Origin: Candidatus Obscuribacterales bacterium
GTDB taxonomy: Bacteria > Cyanobacteriota > Vampirovibrionia > Obscuribacterales > Obscuribacteraceae
DNA length: 41,325 nt
Direction: 5' to 3'
Assembly: GCA_019745505.1 (NCBI GenBank)
Contig: JAIETE010000266.1
Location: 1-41,325 of the forward strand
Shown: piece by piece, positions 26,168 to 34,124 of the stretch
Numbering within the stretch: the first letter of the stretch is position 1
Layout of the letters: each line of letters begins with the position of its first letter
Notes under the pieces: model-generated
What the model was told of the DNA's origin: nothing
Database searches by the model: none
The model's input: the letters and a program-made list of their open reading frames with translations, nothing else
Translations under genes and position numbers: made by a program

Positions 26168-27751
26168 ATGAATTGGTTGCAACAGCTCTTGAATCCTAAA
26201 GAAGCAGCACGCGAATCAAGTCGCGAATCATCTAATACCAGCACCAGGCCGGAAGGCACGAAGAAAAAACGCGGCAAGAAGCGCATCTGGATAGCCGCGA
26301 CCTTAGTCCTGGCGGCAGCAGCGACCGGCACCTACTTCTTTATGCAGAGCCCCAAGACCAACAAAGACTGGAAGAAGGACGCAATACAGGTCAAGCGAGG
26401 CACGGCGACACTGAAAGTGATCGCCACGGGATTGATCAAGCCGGTCCGAGAAGTGAAGATAAGCCCCAAACAAACAGGGCTTCTGAAAGAGCTGTACGTA
26501 ACTCAAGGGGACCGTGTCAAGAAAGGCCAAGTGATAGCCTTGATGGACGACAGCAATCTGGCCGGGCAAATCGAGGCAGCCCGCGGCGCCTGGCTCTCAT
26601 CGGTCGACAACCACGACAAGATGCGCAATGGCAATCGCCCGCAGGAAGTCTTGCAAGCGCGGTTTCAACAGCAACGTGCCAGAGAAGGCGTGCGCAACGC
26701 AGAGCACAATATCAGCAGACTGTCGGCTCAAATGGAAGCGCTGAGAGCGCAGCTCAAACGAAACGAGCAATTTGCAAAAGCGCAGACATTTTTAGCGAAG
26801 AGCGGTGCCATTTCAGAGCAAACCAGTATTGACGCGGAAACCGCTGCCCAGGTCACTAGAGCGCAGTTGGAGGCGGCCGAGCGCGAACTGCGCCAGGCTC
26901 GCGTAGCCAAAGCGCAAAGCCAGGCCGACAGCGAAGCTCTCGAACAACAATATAGATTGATGCAAGCAGGCTTCCGCAAAGAGGATGTTGCCGCCGCATA
27001 TCACTCAGCGGAACAAACCAGAGGTAATTTGCGGTATTTGGAAAGTCTGCGCAATGATACGCGCATCAAGGCTCCTTTCGACGGAATCATTACGCAAAAG
27101 TATGCGGATATCGGCGCTATCGTGACGCCAACGACATCCGCGGCAACAACATCGGCCACATCAAGTTCTATCGTCTCGCTCGCGGGAACTCTAGAATTGG
27201 TGGCACAGGTTTCCGAGGCCAATGTCCCGAAAGTCCGCATCGGTCAAGACGTGGAAATCGTCGCCACATCCTTTCCGGAAAAGACTTTTCATGGCAAGGT
27301 CACGCAGATTGCACCGGCTGCGATCGTGACGATGAACGTCACCACCTTTGAAGTACACGCCAAGATTGTCGATGATCCCAAAAATGAATTGCTTTCCGGC
27401 ATGAATGTGAGCGCCGGATTTCTGGTTGGACAACAGGACGATGCGCTTATGATACCGGCAGTATGCGTAGTATCGCGTCGCGGAGAAACCGGCGTATACG
27501 TACCGGACAAAGACGGCAACCCGGATTTCAAAAAGGTCAAAACCGGAGCCGCAGTCGATAGAGACATCGTCGTACTGGCAGGGTTGAAAGAGGGCGACTA
27601 TGTTTTCAAAGGGCTATCGAAAGAACACTTGGAAAAAGAAGGATATGTGAAGAGCGGCGGCATGGGCGGACCTCCAGGCATGGGTGGCATGTCAGGACGC
27701 GGCGGCAGAGGCGGTGGTGGCGGCATGATACCGCGCGGATTCGGACGCTAA
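26168..27751 (+). CDS. MacA/HlyD-like periplasmic adaptor (membrane fusion protein)
   Basis: A 527-residue adaptor linking an inner-membrane ABC transporter to the TolC channel. A basic cytoplasmic tail of about 40 residues precedes one membrane helix (IWIAATLVLAAAATGTYFF). Lipoyl/barrel-sandwich halves flank a long coiled-coil hairpin at about 135-270 (ARFQQQRAREGVRNAEHNI, EAAERELRQARVAKAQSQA). The second lipoyl half (IKAPFDGIITQKYADIGAIV) and beta-barrel and membrane-proximal domains follow. The last 35 residues are Gly/Met/Arg-rich (GGMGGPPGMGGMSGRGGRGG), a low-complexity tail not typical of MacA. Downstream of tolC by 58 bases. Confidence 0.93.
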   Translation: MNWLQQLLNPKEAARESSRESSNTSTRPEGTKKKRGKKRIWIAATLVLAAAATGTYFFMQSPKTNKDWKKDAIQVKRGTATLKVIATGLIKPVREVKISPKQTGLLKELYVTQGDRVKKGQVIALMDDSNLAGQIEAARGAWLSSVDNHDKMRNGNRPQEVLQARFQQQRAREGVRNAEHNISRLSAQMEALRAQLKRNEQFAKAQTFLAKSGAISEQTSIDAETAAQVTRAQLEAAERELRQARVAKAQSQADSEALEQQYRLMQAGFRKEDVAAAYHSAEQTRGNLRYLESLRNDTRIKAPFDGIITQKYADIGAIVTPTTSAATTSATSSSIVSLAGTLELVAQVSEANVPKVRIGQDVEIVATSFPEKTFHGKVTQIAPAAIVTMNVTTFEVHAKIVDDPKNELLSGMNVSAGFLVGQQDDALMIPAVCVVSRRGETGVYVPDKDGNPDFKKVKTGAAVDRDIVVLAGLKEGDYVFKGLSKEHLEKEGYVKSGGMGGPPGMGGMSGRGGRGGGGGMIPRGFGR

Positions 27752-27761
27752 CTAATTCGAG

Positions 27762-28988
27762 ATGGGTTTCAGAGAATTAGTCAAAATCGCATGGCAAGGC
27801 ATTCTGAGCAATAAACTGCGCAGCGGCCTCACTGTTTTGGGCATCGTTATCGGCATCGCCTCAGTAATTACGCTCATGGGAATCGGCGAAGGAGCAAAGA
27901 AAGAAGCGGAAAAACAAGTACAGTCTCTGGGCGTCAATCTCATATATGTTCGTCCCGGTGCGGCAAGCAATGCAAGCATTTCACAAGGTCAAGGAACGGC
28001 GCCCACTTTGACCTATGAAGATGCAAAGGCAATTAAGGACACCTGCCCTTCGGTAGATGAAGTAGCGGCTCAATATCAAAGTTCGTTTCAAGTTCAACAC
28101 GGCGAGTACAACACGTCGACAACCGTACTCGGCACCGAACCGTCATATCCGGAAGTGCGCAATTTCCATCCGGCACGCGGGCGTTTTTTCACGGCAGACG
28201 ACATGAAAGATGCGACCCGCGTATGCACAATCGGCGACACAGTCAAGGAAGATCTTTTCCCTGACGAATCGGCAATGGGAAAGCAGATACTCATTCGCGG
28301 TGAACTGTTTCAGGTTATCGGCGTCATGGAAAAGAAAGGCGCCAATCAGATGACGGACATGGACGATCAGATTTTCATACCAATCACAACAGGCTACAGC
28401 ACCCTTTTCGGCTTGAATACCGTCACAGGCCAGGCAGTAAAAATGGTTTTGGCGCGAGCGAAAGATGGACAAGATTTGCAAGCGCAGTTTCAAATTACAA
28501 ACCTACTGCGTCTACGTCATGGCATAAAATCCCCGGATCAGGACGATTTCATGATTCGCACGCAGATGGACATAATGCAGACGGCCCAGTCGATTACCGG
28601 CGTATTCTCACTGCTGCTTGGCGCAACCGCCGGAATCTCGCTTGTTGTAGGCGGGATAGGCATCATGAACATCATGCTGGTCTCGGTCACCGAGCGTACT
28701 CGCGAAATTGGAATTCGAAAAGCAATTGGTGCCAAATTCGGCGACATTCTCTGGCAATTCGTTCTGGAAGCGATAATTCTATCCGTCACCGGTGGTTTCT
28801 TAGGAATCGCATTAGGCGTATTGGGCTCGGACTGGATTGGTCGATTTGCCAATTGGACATGCATAGTCACGCCCTTTTCAGTAATTCTTGCCTTTGCAGT
28901 TTCCTTTGGCATCGGATTGTTTTTCGGCATCTATCCGGCACGAAAAGCAGCACTGCTTGATCCAATCGTCGCATTGAGGACAGAATGA
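27762..28988 (+). CDS. MacB-like ABC transporter permease (no ATPase domain)
   Basis: A 408-residue permease of the MacB/FtsX type. One membrane helix near the N-terminus (SGLTVLGIVIGIASVITLMG), a large periplasmic MacB-like domain to about residue 270, then three C-terminal helices. The coupling region SVTERTREIGIRKAIGAKFGDI is diagnostic. In E. coli MacB this is fused to the ATPase; here the ATPase is a separate gene overlapping by four bases. It follows the adaptor by 10 bases. With the adaptor and TolC it would export a periplasmic substrate such as a peptide, toxin or lipid; the cargo is not evident. Confidence 0.94.
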   Translation: MGFRELVKIAWQGILSNKLRSGLTVLGIVIGIASVITLMGIGEGAKKEAEKQVQSLGVNLIYVRPGAASNASISQGQGTAPTLTYEDAKAIKDTCPSVDEVAAQYQSSFQVQHGEYNTSTTVLGTEPSYPEVRNFHPARGRFFTADDMKDATRVCTIGDTVKEDLFPDESAMGKQILIRGELFQVIGVMEKKGANQMTDMDDQIFIPITTGYSTLFGLNTVTGQAVKMVLARAKDGQDLQAQFQITNLLRLRHGIKSPDQDDFMIRTQMDIMQTAQSITGVFSLLLGATAGISLVVGGIGIMNIMLVSVTERTREIGIRKAIGAKFGDILWQFVLEAIILSVTGGFLGIALGVLGSDWIGRFANWTCIVTPFSVILAFAVSFGIGLFFGIYPARKAALLDPIVALRTE

Positions 28989-29692
28989 TGCCGGACAACG
29001 TTGTTGAACTTCACGATATAAGTCGCGTCTACGAGATGGGCGAAGAACCGCTTTACGCCCTCAAGCAATTGACTCTTTCTATTGAAGATGGAGACTATGT
29101 AGCGATCATGGGCACTTCGGGGTCCGGGAAATCCACTCTCATGAATCTGATTGGATGCCTTGATAGACCGACTGAAGGCAGCTATCTGCTCAATCAAAAG
29201 GACGTCTTTCACCTGACGGACGACGAGCTGGCCGAAATTCGCAACTCGACAATCGGTTTTGTATTCCAGCAATTCAATCTTCTGTCTTCGATGACTGCTA
29301 TCGAAAACGTGATGCTGCCTCTAGTTTATGCCGGTGTGGACAAAGAGCAAAGAGTCATGCGCGCCCAATTCGCGCTGCAACAAGTAGGACTGGAACAGCG
29401 AATGTACCACCGACCTACACAACTTTCAGGCGGACAGCAGCAGCGTGTGTCGATTGCCCGCGCTATAGTCAACAAACCTAGAATTCTGCTTGCCGACGAA
29501 CCGACCGGAGCCCTGGACAGTCACACAGCCGAAGAAATTATGGCTCTCTTCGATGAACTCGTTGAGCAGGGCATTACAGTGATCATTGTTACTCACGACG
29601 GAGAAGTAGCCAATCGAGCCTGCCGCATCGTAAAAATGCGCGATGGCCAAATTACGTCGGATAGCCGAATTCGATCGAAGAGAGCAGTCTAG
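28985..29692 (+). CDS. MacB/LolD-like ABC transporter ATP-binding protein
   Basis: A 235-residue ATPase that powers the preceding permease. Walker A is GTSGSGKST, the Q-loop is in [11 protein letters not shown], the ABC signature is LSGGQQQR, Walker B is [12 protein letters not shown] and the switch His is in IVTHDGEVA. All catalytic elements are intact. The start ATG-ATG at 28985 overlaps the permease stop (ATGA). Its end lies four bases from the convergent LRV gene, leaving no room for a dedicated terminator. Confidence 0.96.
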   Translation: MMPDNVVELHDISRVYEMGEEPLYALKQLTLSIEDGDYVAIMGTSGSGKSTLMNLIGCLDRPTEGSYLLNQKDVFHLTDDELAEIRNSTIGFVFQQFNLLSSMTAIENVMLPLVYAGVDKEQRVMRAQFALQQVGLEQRMYHRPTQLSGGQQQRVSIARAIVNKPRILLADEPTGALDSHTAEEIMALFDELVEQGITVIIVTHDGEVANRACRIVKMRDGQITSDSRIRSKRAV

Positions 29693-29696
29693 CTGA

Positions 29697-30194
29697 TTAG
29701 CCTGTTTGATACTTCGACTCTATGAATTCGTTGCCGATTTTGAACTTTCCGCGGCGAACATTGTTTTCAACCAGGCGGGCAAGAGTCTTACGCGCGCGCA
29801 TGGATACATAGGGGTTTTCATCATCGATCAAACTTTCAAGAATACCGAAAGGCATGCTGTGGTTTTCGGCGATGCTATATCGAACGTCGACGCTCTCGTC
29901 CTGAACCAACTCCAGTAGTACGTCTAGAAGAGTATTAGTATTTTCGGCAACAGCCACTCTCACCGCGGCACACCAGTGCGCCGCCAATCTCGACAGTGTT
30001 TCGGCAGATGCACGCGGGTTTTCAGCGATTCTCTCCAATATGCTTTCAGGCGATGTTTCAGCAAGCTCAGCCAACACTTTCGACGGGGTATTCGGATTTA
30101 CAGCCATGGCAAGTTTTGTTCGCATCTCTTCACTCCCTAGAGCAGACGAGGTGGCAGGCTCTTTGCCTTGAGCCCTTCCATTACGATGTTCCAT
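29697..30194 (-). CDS. LRV-repeat (leucine-rich repeat variant) protein, paralog A
   Basis: A 165-residue alpha-solenoid protein. Four repeats of about 25 residues follow the LRV pattern (AVNPNTPSKVLAELA, IAENPRASAETLSRLA, VAENTNTLLDVLLELV, IAENHSMPFGILESLI), ending DDENPYVSMRARKTL. No enzyme motif, signal peptide or membrane segment, so it is probably a cytoplasmic binding scaffold. It shares clear similarity with two plus-strand neighbours. Start 30194 has GAGG ten bases upstream; a second ATG at 30125 has GGGAG at better spacing and may be the true start, giving 142 residues. Confidence 0.82.
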   Translation of the reverse strand: MEHRNGRAQGKEPATSSALGSEEMRTKLAMAVNPNTPSKVLAELAETSPESILERIAENPRASAETLSRLAAHWCAAVRVAVAENTNTLLDVLLELVQDESVDVRYSIAENHSMPFGILESLIDDENPYVSMRARKTLARLVENNVRRGKFKIGNEFIESKYQTG

Positions 30195-30674
30195 TTGAAC
30201 CGAACCTCATATACTCGCAACCCAACCCAACAACGCCCACATTACTATCCTAGGCCCAGCCACCTGTGTATGGATATAGCGATCCGTATATTGCTATACA
30301 GGGAAAACCCAGCATTTTCGCCACGCTTACCAACCGAATGCCATATATATGATTGAAAAACTGTCGCTAAATCCCTTTGCCAGTCAAGCGATTGCGGGAT
30401 TAGGGAAAAGAACCAAACCAAGCGATGATTCAGAAAACCCTCATTATGTGATGTTTTTAGGCGATCACCCCTTCGGGTTAACACTATAGGTGTTGTCACC
30501 ACATTCGGTTTCTTCTTTCCCGCGGTATCAATCGTGGCAATTCCGAATGGAAATTTGCGACGCTTTGTCCAAATTCGACAAACAGCGTATACAACCGCAT
30601 ACGGCAGTCAGGCAAATACGAACAGGGGCTTCCCCCAACCCCGCTTCTAAACAGGAAGAGGAGAGAATATTGTG
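30195..30674. other. 480-bp structured intergenic region in the LRV cluster
   Basis: No credible gene. Between two diverging LRV paralogs it contains TATAGC (30275-30280) paired with GCTATA (30293-30298), ACCC-CTTC-GGGT (30467-30478) and AACAC-TATAG-GTGTT (30480-30494). It must hold promoters for both genes; none is strong enough to call. AT-rich words such as GTATATTGC and CCATATATATG recur. Confidence 0.45.
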
Positions 30675-31286
30675 ATGAACATAATCGGCATGGAGTGCAC
30701 AACAACACATATTTCTGCGGCAGCAGGAGCATTGAGACATAACAGTCAGATGTTGGTTAAAGACGAAATCGTCAGCGATCGCATCATCGCTACCAGTTCG
30801 AAAACAGCTCCGGATGTGCTCGAAGCACTATCGAGAACGGCAAGTCCTATGATTCTTGAACTTATTGCCGGCAACGCAAATTGCGCGCCGTCATTGCTGA
30901 ACAAGCTGGCAAAGCACCCTTCGGCACAGGTGCGTATCGCGGCTGCAGAAAATCACCATACGAGTCTGGAAACCCTGTGGCAACTGGTCAAGGACGAAGA
31001 CGCTGATGTGCGCTTTGGTCTGGCTGAAAACCATCGCATACCCGAGCCGATACTCAATGCTTTGAGTGAAGACGAAAATCCTTACGTCGCTTGCCGCGCG
31101 CTCAAAACCATCGAGCGCGTCGAGGCAGTTCGCGATGTCACCGCCGAATCAGCTTCCTGGAAGCAATTTCGAGCATCAGAAACGCGCCGCCGCCTGATGC
31201 AATTAGTTGAAGAGACCGGAAACAACCCGATGACGCAGGTCGGTCGATTCTTCTCTAACCTGTATAACTACGCTCGAGCCATTTAA
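30675..31286 (+). CDS. LRV-repeat protein, paralog B
   Basis: A 203-residue protein of the same family as its neighbours. After a 40-residue unique N-terminus come about five LRV-type repeats (SKTAPDVLEALS, GNANCAPSLLNKLA, AENHHTSLETLWQLV, AENHRIPEPILNALS), the shared end DENPYVACRALKTIERV and a 45-residue polar C-terminal extension absent from A and C. Cytoplasmic, no catalytic motif. The N-terminal iron-sulphur cysteine cluster of the Azotobacter LRV protein is not seen. GAAGAGGAGAG precedes GTG-ATG at 30672; ATG at 30675 is chosen. A strong intrinsic terminator follows at 31412. Confidence 0.83.
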   Translation: MNIIGMECTTTHISAAAGALRHNSQMLVKDEIVSDRIIATSSKTAPDVLEALSRTASPMILELIAGNANCAPSLLNKLAKHPSAQVRIAAAENHHTSLETLWQLVKDEDADVRFGLAENHRIPEPILNALSEDENPYVACRALKTIERVEAVRDVTAESASWKQFRASETRRRLMQLVEETGNNPMTQVGRFFSNLYNYARAI

Positions 31287-31310
31287 TCTTCGGCTGATGA
31301 GCTATAAGAC

Positions 31311-31483
31311 GTATAGGGTCCTATATAGTCCGACCTAAATCAGACAGAGATTCGTATAGGCAAGGGCAAACAACCGCTAAGTTTTGCTGGTAGGGGAAAA
31401 ATGCGCAAAGGAAACGGGGGCTGGCGTCCCCGTTTTTTCGTCGCCTATGCCCAAAAACCTCAAACCCATATCGGACCCTATAC
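31311..31483. repeat. Inverted repeat pair flanking the paralog B terminator
   Basis: GTATAGGGTCC at 31311-31321 is repeated in perfect inverse as GGACCCTATAC at 31473-31483, with a partly matching ATAT extension. The arms enclose about 150 bases that include the intrinsic terminator. It resembles paired regulator sites or the ends of a small non-autonomous element; no target-site duplication was recognised. Confidence 0.5.
31412..31438 (+). terminator. Strong intrinsic terminator after LRV paralog B
   Basis: Stem AAACGGGG (31412-31419) with CCCCGTTT (31428-31435), loop of eight bases, then a run of T to 31438. It lies about 125 bases after the stop codon of paralog B. Confidence 0.85.
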
Positions 31484-31572
31484 AAAGATATATATGGGCT
31501 TATCCCGGCGATGCTTAACCCTAAGTAATAATTTGAATATACGGTGGTGGGCAACCGGACGTATTCAATTTC

Positions 31573-32193
31573 ATGAACATCAACAGGATTGAATCATTTT
31601 TCGGAAACCCATATTTGCCAGAGTCTGGCGGCCGTGCGAGGGACGGAGGAGAGTATGACCTATCCTTCGCTTATCGTTTCCGGTGGGACTCCCCGGAAAC
31701 CCAAATCAGGGAGGCGTTAAAAGTGCTGCTGTGTAATGAAGTCGAGTTCCAAGCCGCTAAGCGTCCGGCAGAGAAGGATTCTAAGAAAAGCGTAGAAGCT
31801 GAAGCCGCACGCATCAGATGGCTCCTGGCGATCAATCCCAATACCCCGCCGCCGGTGCTGGAGCACCTTTCGAATGACGGCTCCATCCGTTTGCTGGAGC
31901 GAATTGCCGAAAATCCCCGCACCCATACGACGACACTGGCAAAACTGGCCAATCACGATGAAACTCAGGTTCGTGCCGCTGTCGCGGAAAACATGAATAT
32001 CTCGATCAAGACCGCCTGGAAGCTGGCTCGCGATGAGAGCCCGGACGTGAGAGTCCGCCTGGCGGAGAGCTACCATGTGCCGGTGGCTATCCTGCGCATA
32101 CTGGCGACGGATGAAAACCCATATGTGCAACAAAGAGCTTACAAAACGCTCTATCGCATGCTCGAAGAAGTGCAAGCTTTGCGCACCGCGTAA
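31573..32193 (+). CDS. LRV-repeat protein, paralog C
   Basis: A 206-residue protein with the shared LRV block from about residue 80: AINPNTPPPVLEHLS, IAENPRTHTTTLAKLA, VAENMNISIKTAWKLA, LAESYHVPVAILRILA and DENPYVQQRAYKTLYRM. It is closer to A than to B in the first two repeats. The 50 residues before VLLCNEVEF match neither paralog. The start is unsure: ATG 31573 has no ribosome binding site. GTG 31723 has AGGGAGG upstream and lies two bases after the stop of a 21-codon frame (31655-31720) that itself has GGACGGAGGAG before its ATG. This looks like a leader-peptide arrangement. Confidence 0.8.
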   Translation: MNINRIESFFGNPYLPESGGRARDGGEYDLSFAYRFRWDSPETQIREALKVLLCNEVEFQAAKRPAEKDSKKSVEAEAARIRWLLAINPNTPPPVLEHLSNDGSIRLLERIAENPRTHTTTLAKLANHDETQVRAAVAENMNISIKTAWKLARDESPDVRVRLAESYHVPVAILRILATDENPYVQQRAYKTLYRMLEEVQALRTA

Positions 32194-32225
32194 TGGAGCT
32201 CGGCGCCCCCTCGGCGCCGTATGAC

Positions 32226-32244
32226 GGGGCTCTTTAGCCCCTTT
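32226..32244 (+). terminator. Terminator-like hairpin after LRV paralog C
   Basis: GGGGCT (32226-32231), loop CTTT, AGCCCC (32236-32241), then TTTA. It is 33 bases after the stop codon. A GC-rich palindrome pair (GGCGCC twice, 32202-32219) immediately precedes it. Confidence 0.6.
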
Positions 32245-32302
32245 AGGAAACCCATAAGTTAAACGATTCAATCCCACAAACCCATAACCCCCCTACAAGG
32301 AA

Positions 32303-32338
32303 CGCGCTCCATCTGGTCGAAAGACCGGTCGGAGCGCG
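32303..32338. other. Very stable hairpin with GAAA tetraloop
   Basis: Outer stem CGCGCTCC (32303-32310) with GGAGCGCG (32331-32338), a 2x2 internal loop, inner stem CTGGTC/GACCGG and the loop GAAA, a classic GNRA tetraloop when read on plus. A further pair GTACAG (32369-32374) and CTGTAC (32393-32398) follows. It may be part of a structured RNA between paralog C and the minus-strand acyltransferase; no family recognised. Confidence 0.45.
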
Positions 32339-32409
32339 AACCTCATTCAGGGCTGTGTATTTTTTGGAGTACAGACTATCGCCACATCAGGACTGTACCC
32401 GGCTGTGTT

Positions 32410-33228
32410 CTAGCGAGCGAACAAGCTAGTTCTGGTTCTCAGCATGCGATTGATTTCAGCCTGAATTTCGCCTTCCAGATAGCGGGCTTGCGATTTCGCT
32501 TGCTCTTCAACCTTGTCGCGGTTGGTCTCCTTCTTGTACTGGGAAGGTGCAAGGAAAGCCATCTTCCACTGAACGGGCAAGCTGAAGAGATTGACCGGGA
32601 ATGGATAGAATGGGAAAAACGGCGTTACTGGAAACGCTGGCATATTGAGCAGTTTGGCGATCTTTTCCGCATTGAAGAGAACCGGCACGGCTTCATCGAG
32701 CCCGAGTGTTGCCAGAGGAACAATTTTCACGCCTTCCTCGACAGCCGAAAGCAAGCGGGTCCAGTCGAAATCGCCGAGGCGATATCTCTGGGAGAAAGTC
32801 TTCTGCGTGCTGGCGATACCTTCCGGGAATGTTGCGACGATCTCGCCTTTGGCGAGCAAGCGCTTCACGTTGTCCGAAGACCAAGGTACGAAGCCAAGTT
32901 CGCGCAGGAAGTGATGGACTCTCTCGTCGTCAATCCAATCCATGTCGCATACGACATGCACACGGCGCGGATTCTCTCTGTTCATCAATGCATAGATGAG
33001 CATCAAAGCCGTCCAGGGTACAAGCCCTGTTGAGTTGCCGACAATGAGGGCCGGGCCTTCATTCGGGATGGCATCGAGATTTTTGAACTCGACTTTCCAC
33101 CAATCTTCGTAGAGGAATTTCAATCCGGGTTCCAATTTTGCCAGGGTGCGCAGCTCAAAGCCGAAGTAATCTTCGCTTTTGTGGGAGTTGCGGATGAACT
33201 GCTTATGTCTAGTAGCAAAGGCTTTCAC
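32410..33228 (-). CDS. Acyltransferase-fold protein lacking the catalytic His and Asp (probable pseudoenzyme)
   Basis: A 272-residue sister of the next gene upstream in the operon. The whole-chain pattern matches: FGFELRTLAKLEPGLKFLYEDWWKVEFKNLDAIP, LIVGNSTGLVPW, FPEGIAST, KIVPLATLGLDE and the MPAFPVTPFFPFYPFPV loop. Where the sister has GNHSGLLPLD, this protein has GNSTGLVPWT, so catalytic His is Ser66 and Asp is Thr73. With an intact FPEG motif and no frameshift it appears maintained by selection, perhaps as a regulatory or structural partner. Start overlaps the sister's stop (ATGA). Loss of activity is inferred from family knowledge of the His-Asp motif. Confidence 0.88.
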   Translation of the reverse strand: MKAFATRHKQFIRNSHKSEDYFGFELRTLAKLEPGLKFLYEDWWKVEFKNLDAIPNEGPALIVGNSTGLVPWTALMLIYALMNRENPRRVHVVCDMDWIDDERVHHFLRELGFVPWSSDNVKRLLAKGEIVATFPEGIASTQKTFSQRYRLGDFDWTRLLSAVEEGVKIVPLATLGLDEAVPVLFNAEKIAKLLNMPAFPVTPFFPFYPFPVNLFSLPVQWKMAFLAPSQYKKETNRDKVEEQAKSQARYLEGEIQAEINRMLRTRTSLFAR

Positions 33229-34124
33229 GGTGTTTCACTCCTTCCGTTATCATCTTCGGTCCAGGCGGTAAAAACCGATTTGCGTTCTTTTAGCAAGCGG
33301 TTTAGATCTCTCTGGATGTCGTACTGAATCTCACGTGCGATCTTCAAACAGAGCTTCTTGTCTCTTGCCTTTTCAGGCGGGTAATCCAGTTTGATTGGCT
33401 TGTGTATATTGATCATCCATTTGACCGGCAAAGGAATGAACATGAGTGGAAAAGGCAACCAGGGGAATGCCGGTGTCACAGGAAAGAACGGCATCTTCAG
33501 CATTTGGGCAAAAGTCTTGATATTGACGAAATTGGGAAATATCTCGTCACCACCCACGGTGGCAACGGGGATGAGCGGCACCTGCCGTTCGATGGCGAGC
33601 TGCACAAAACCGGGATGGAAATCCAGAATTCTGTAGCGTTCCTTGAACGTTTTTCCGACACCGCGCAAACCTTCCGGATAGATGCCCACGAGCTCTCCGT
33701 TGTCGACGAGCTTGCGAGCGTTTTCCAAAGTCGCTCTCACCTGACCCGTTTCCATCATCCATTCACTGATGCCCGGCAGGGTGAAAAACCAGTCTGTGAC
33801 CATGTATCTCACACGTCTGGGGGCGGGATGGTGATTGCTCATAGCCATTGTGATCATGGCGCCATCCAGGGGCAGAAGCCCGGAATGATTGCCGACCAGA
33901 AGCGCTGAGCCGTCCGATGGAATGTTTTCGATGCCGCGAACGCGCACCTTGAAATGCTCTTCGTAGCAAAAGCGGAAAACCGGCTCCCACTTGGCGTATG
34001 TCTCCAAGTTGAAGCCGAACTCGTCCTCCACACCCGCATAACGGGCGAAATAAGACGGGTTTCGCTCTTCCAACGCCTTAAGCGGGTCTTTTAGCGAGGT
34101 TTGAATACTTTTCCAAGTAACCAC
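33225..34124 (-). CDS. Acyltransferase (PlsC-superfamily, NHSGLLPLD type)
   Basis: A 299-residue acyltransferase with catalytic His80 and Asp87 in VGNHSGLLPLDGAM, substrate motif YPEGLRGVGK and the block LIPVATVGGDEIFP. The MPFFPVTPAFPWLPFPLMFIPLPVK segment is a hydrophobic, proline-rich membrane-contact loop. Members of this branch acylate glycerolipids or related acceptors at the membrane; the acceptor is not known. The start is GTG at 34124 with a TTGGGG stretch upstream and overlaps the small membrane-protein gene by 34 bases; a later start would cut into conserved sequence. Co-transcribed with the degenerate sister. Confidence 0.9.
   Translation of the reverse strand: MVTWKSIQTSLKDPLKALEERNPSYFARYAGVEDEFGFNLETYAKWEPVFRFCYEEHFKVRVRGIENIPSDGSALLVGNHSGLLPLDGAMITMAMSNHHPAPRRVRYMVTDWFFTLPGISEWMMETGQVRATLENARKLVDNGELVGIYPEGLRGVGKTFKERYRILDFHPGFVQLAIERQVPLIPVATVGGDEIFPNFVNIKTFAQMLKMPFFPVTPAFPWLPFPLMFIPLPVKWMINIHKPIKLDYPPEKARDKKLCLKIAREIQYDIQRDLNRLLKERKSVFTAWTEDDNGRSETP

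Larger units (their letters stand above)
31462..32286 (+). repeat. Five copies of the 9-mer AAACCCATA
   Basis: Exact copies start at 31462, 31605, 32115, 32248 and 32278, all on plus, three of them extended to AAACCCATAT. Two lie in coding sequence of paralog C and three outside genes. A related inverted word (TATATGGGCTT) lies near 31491. Confidence 0.5.

Noticed and set aside
29697..32193. LRV cluster as a mobile element or toxin-antitoxin system
   Set aside because: No transposase, integrase or toxin-like gene, and no clear terminal repeats or target duplication around the three genes.
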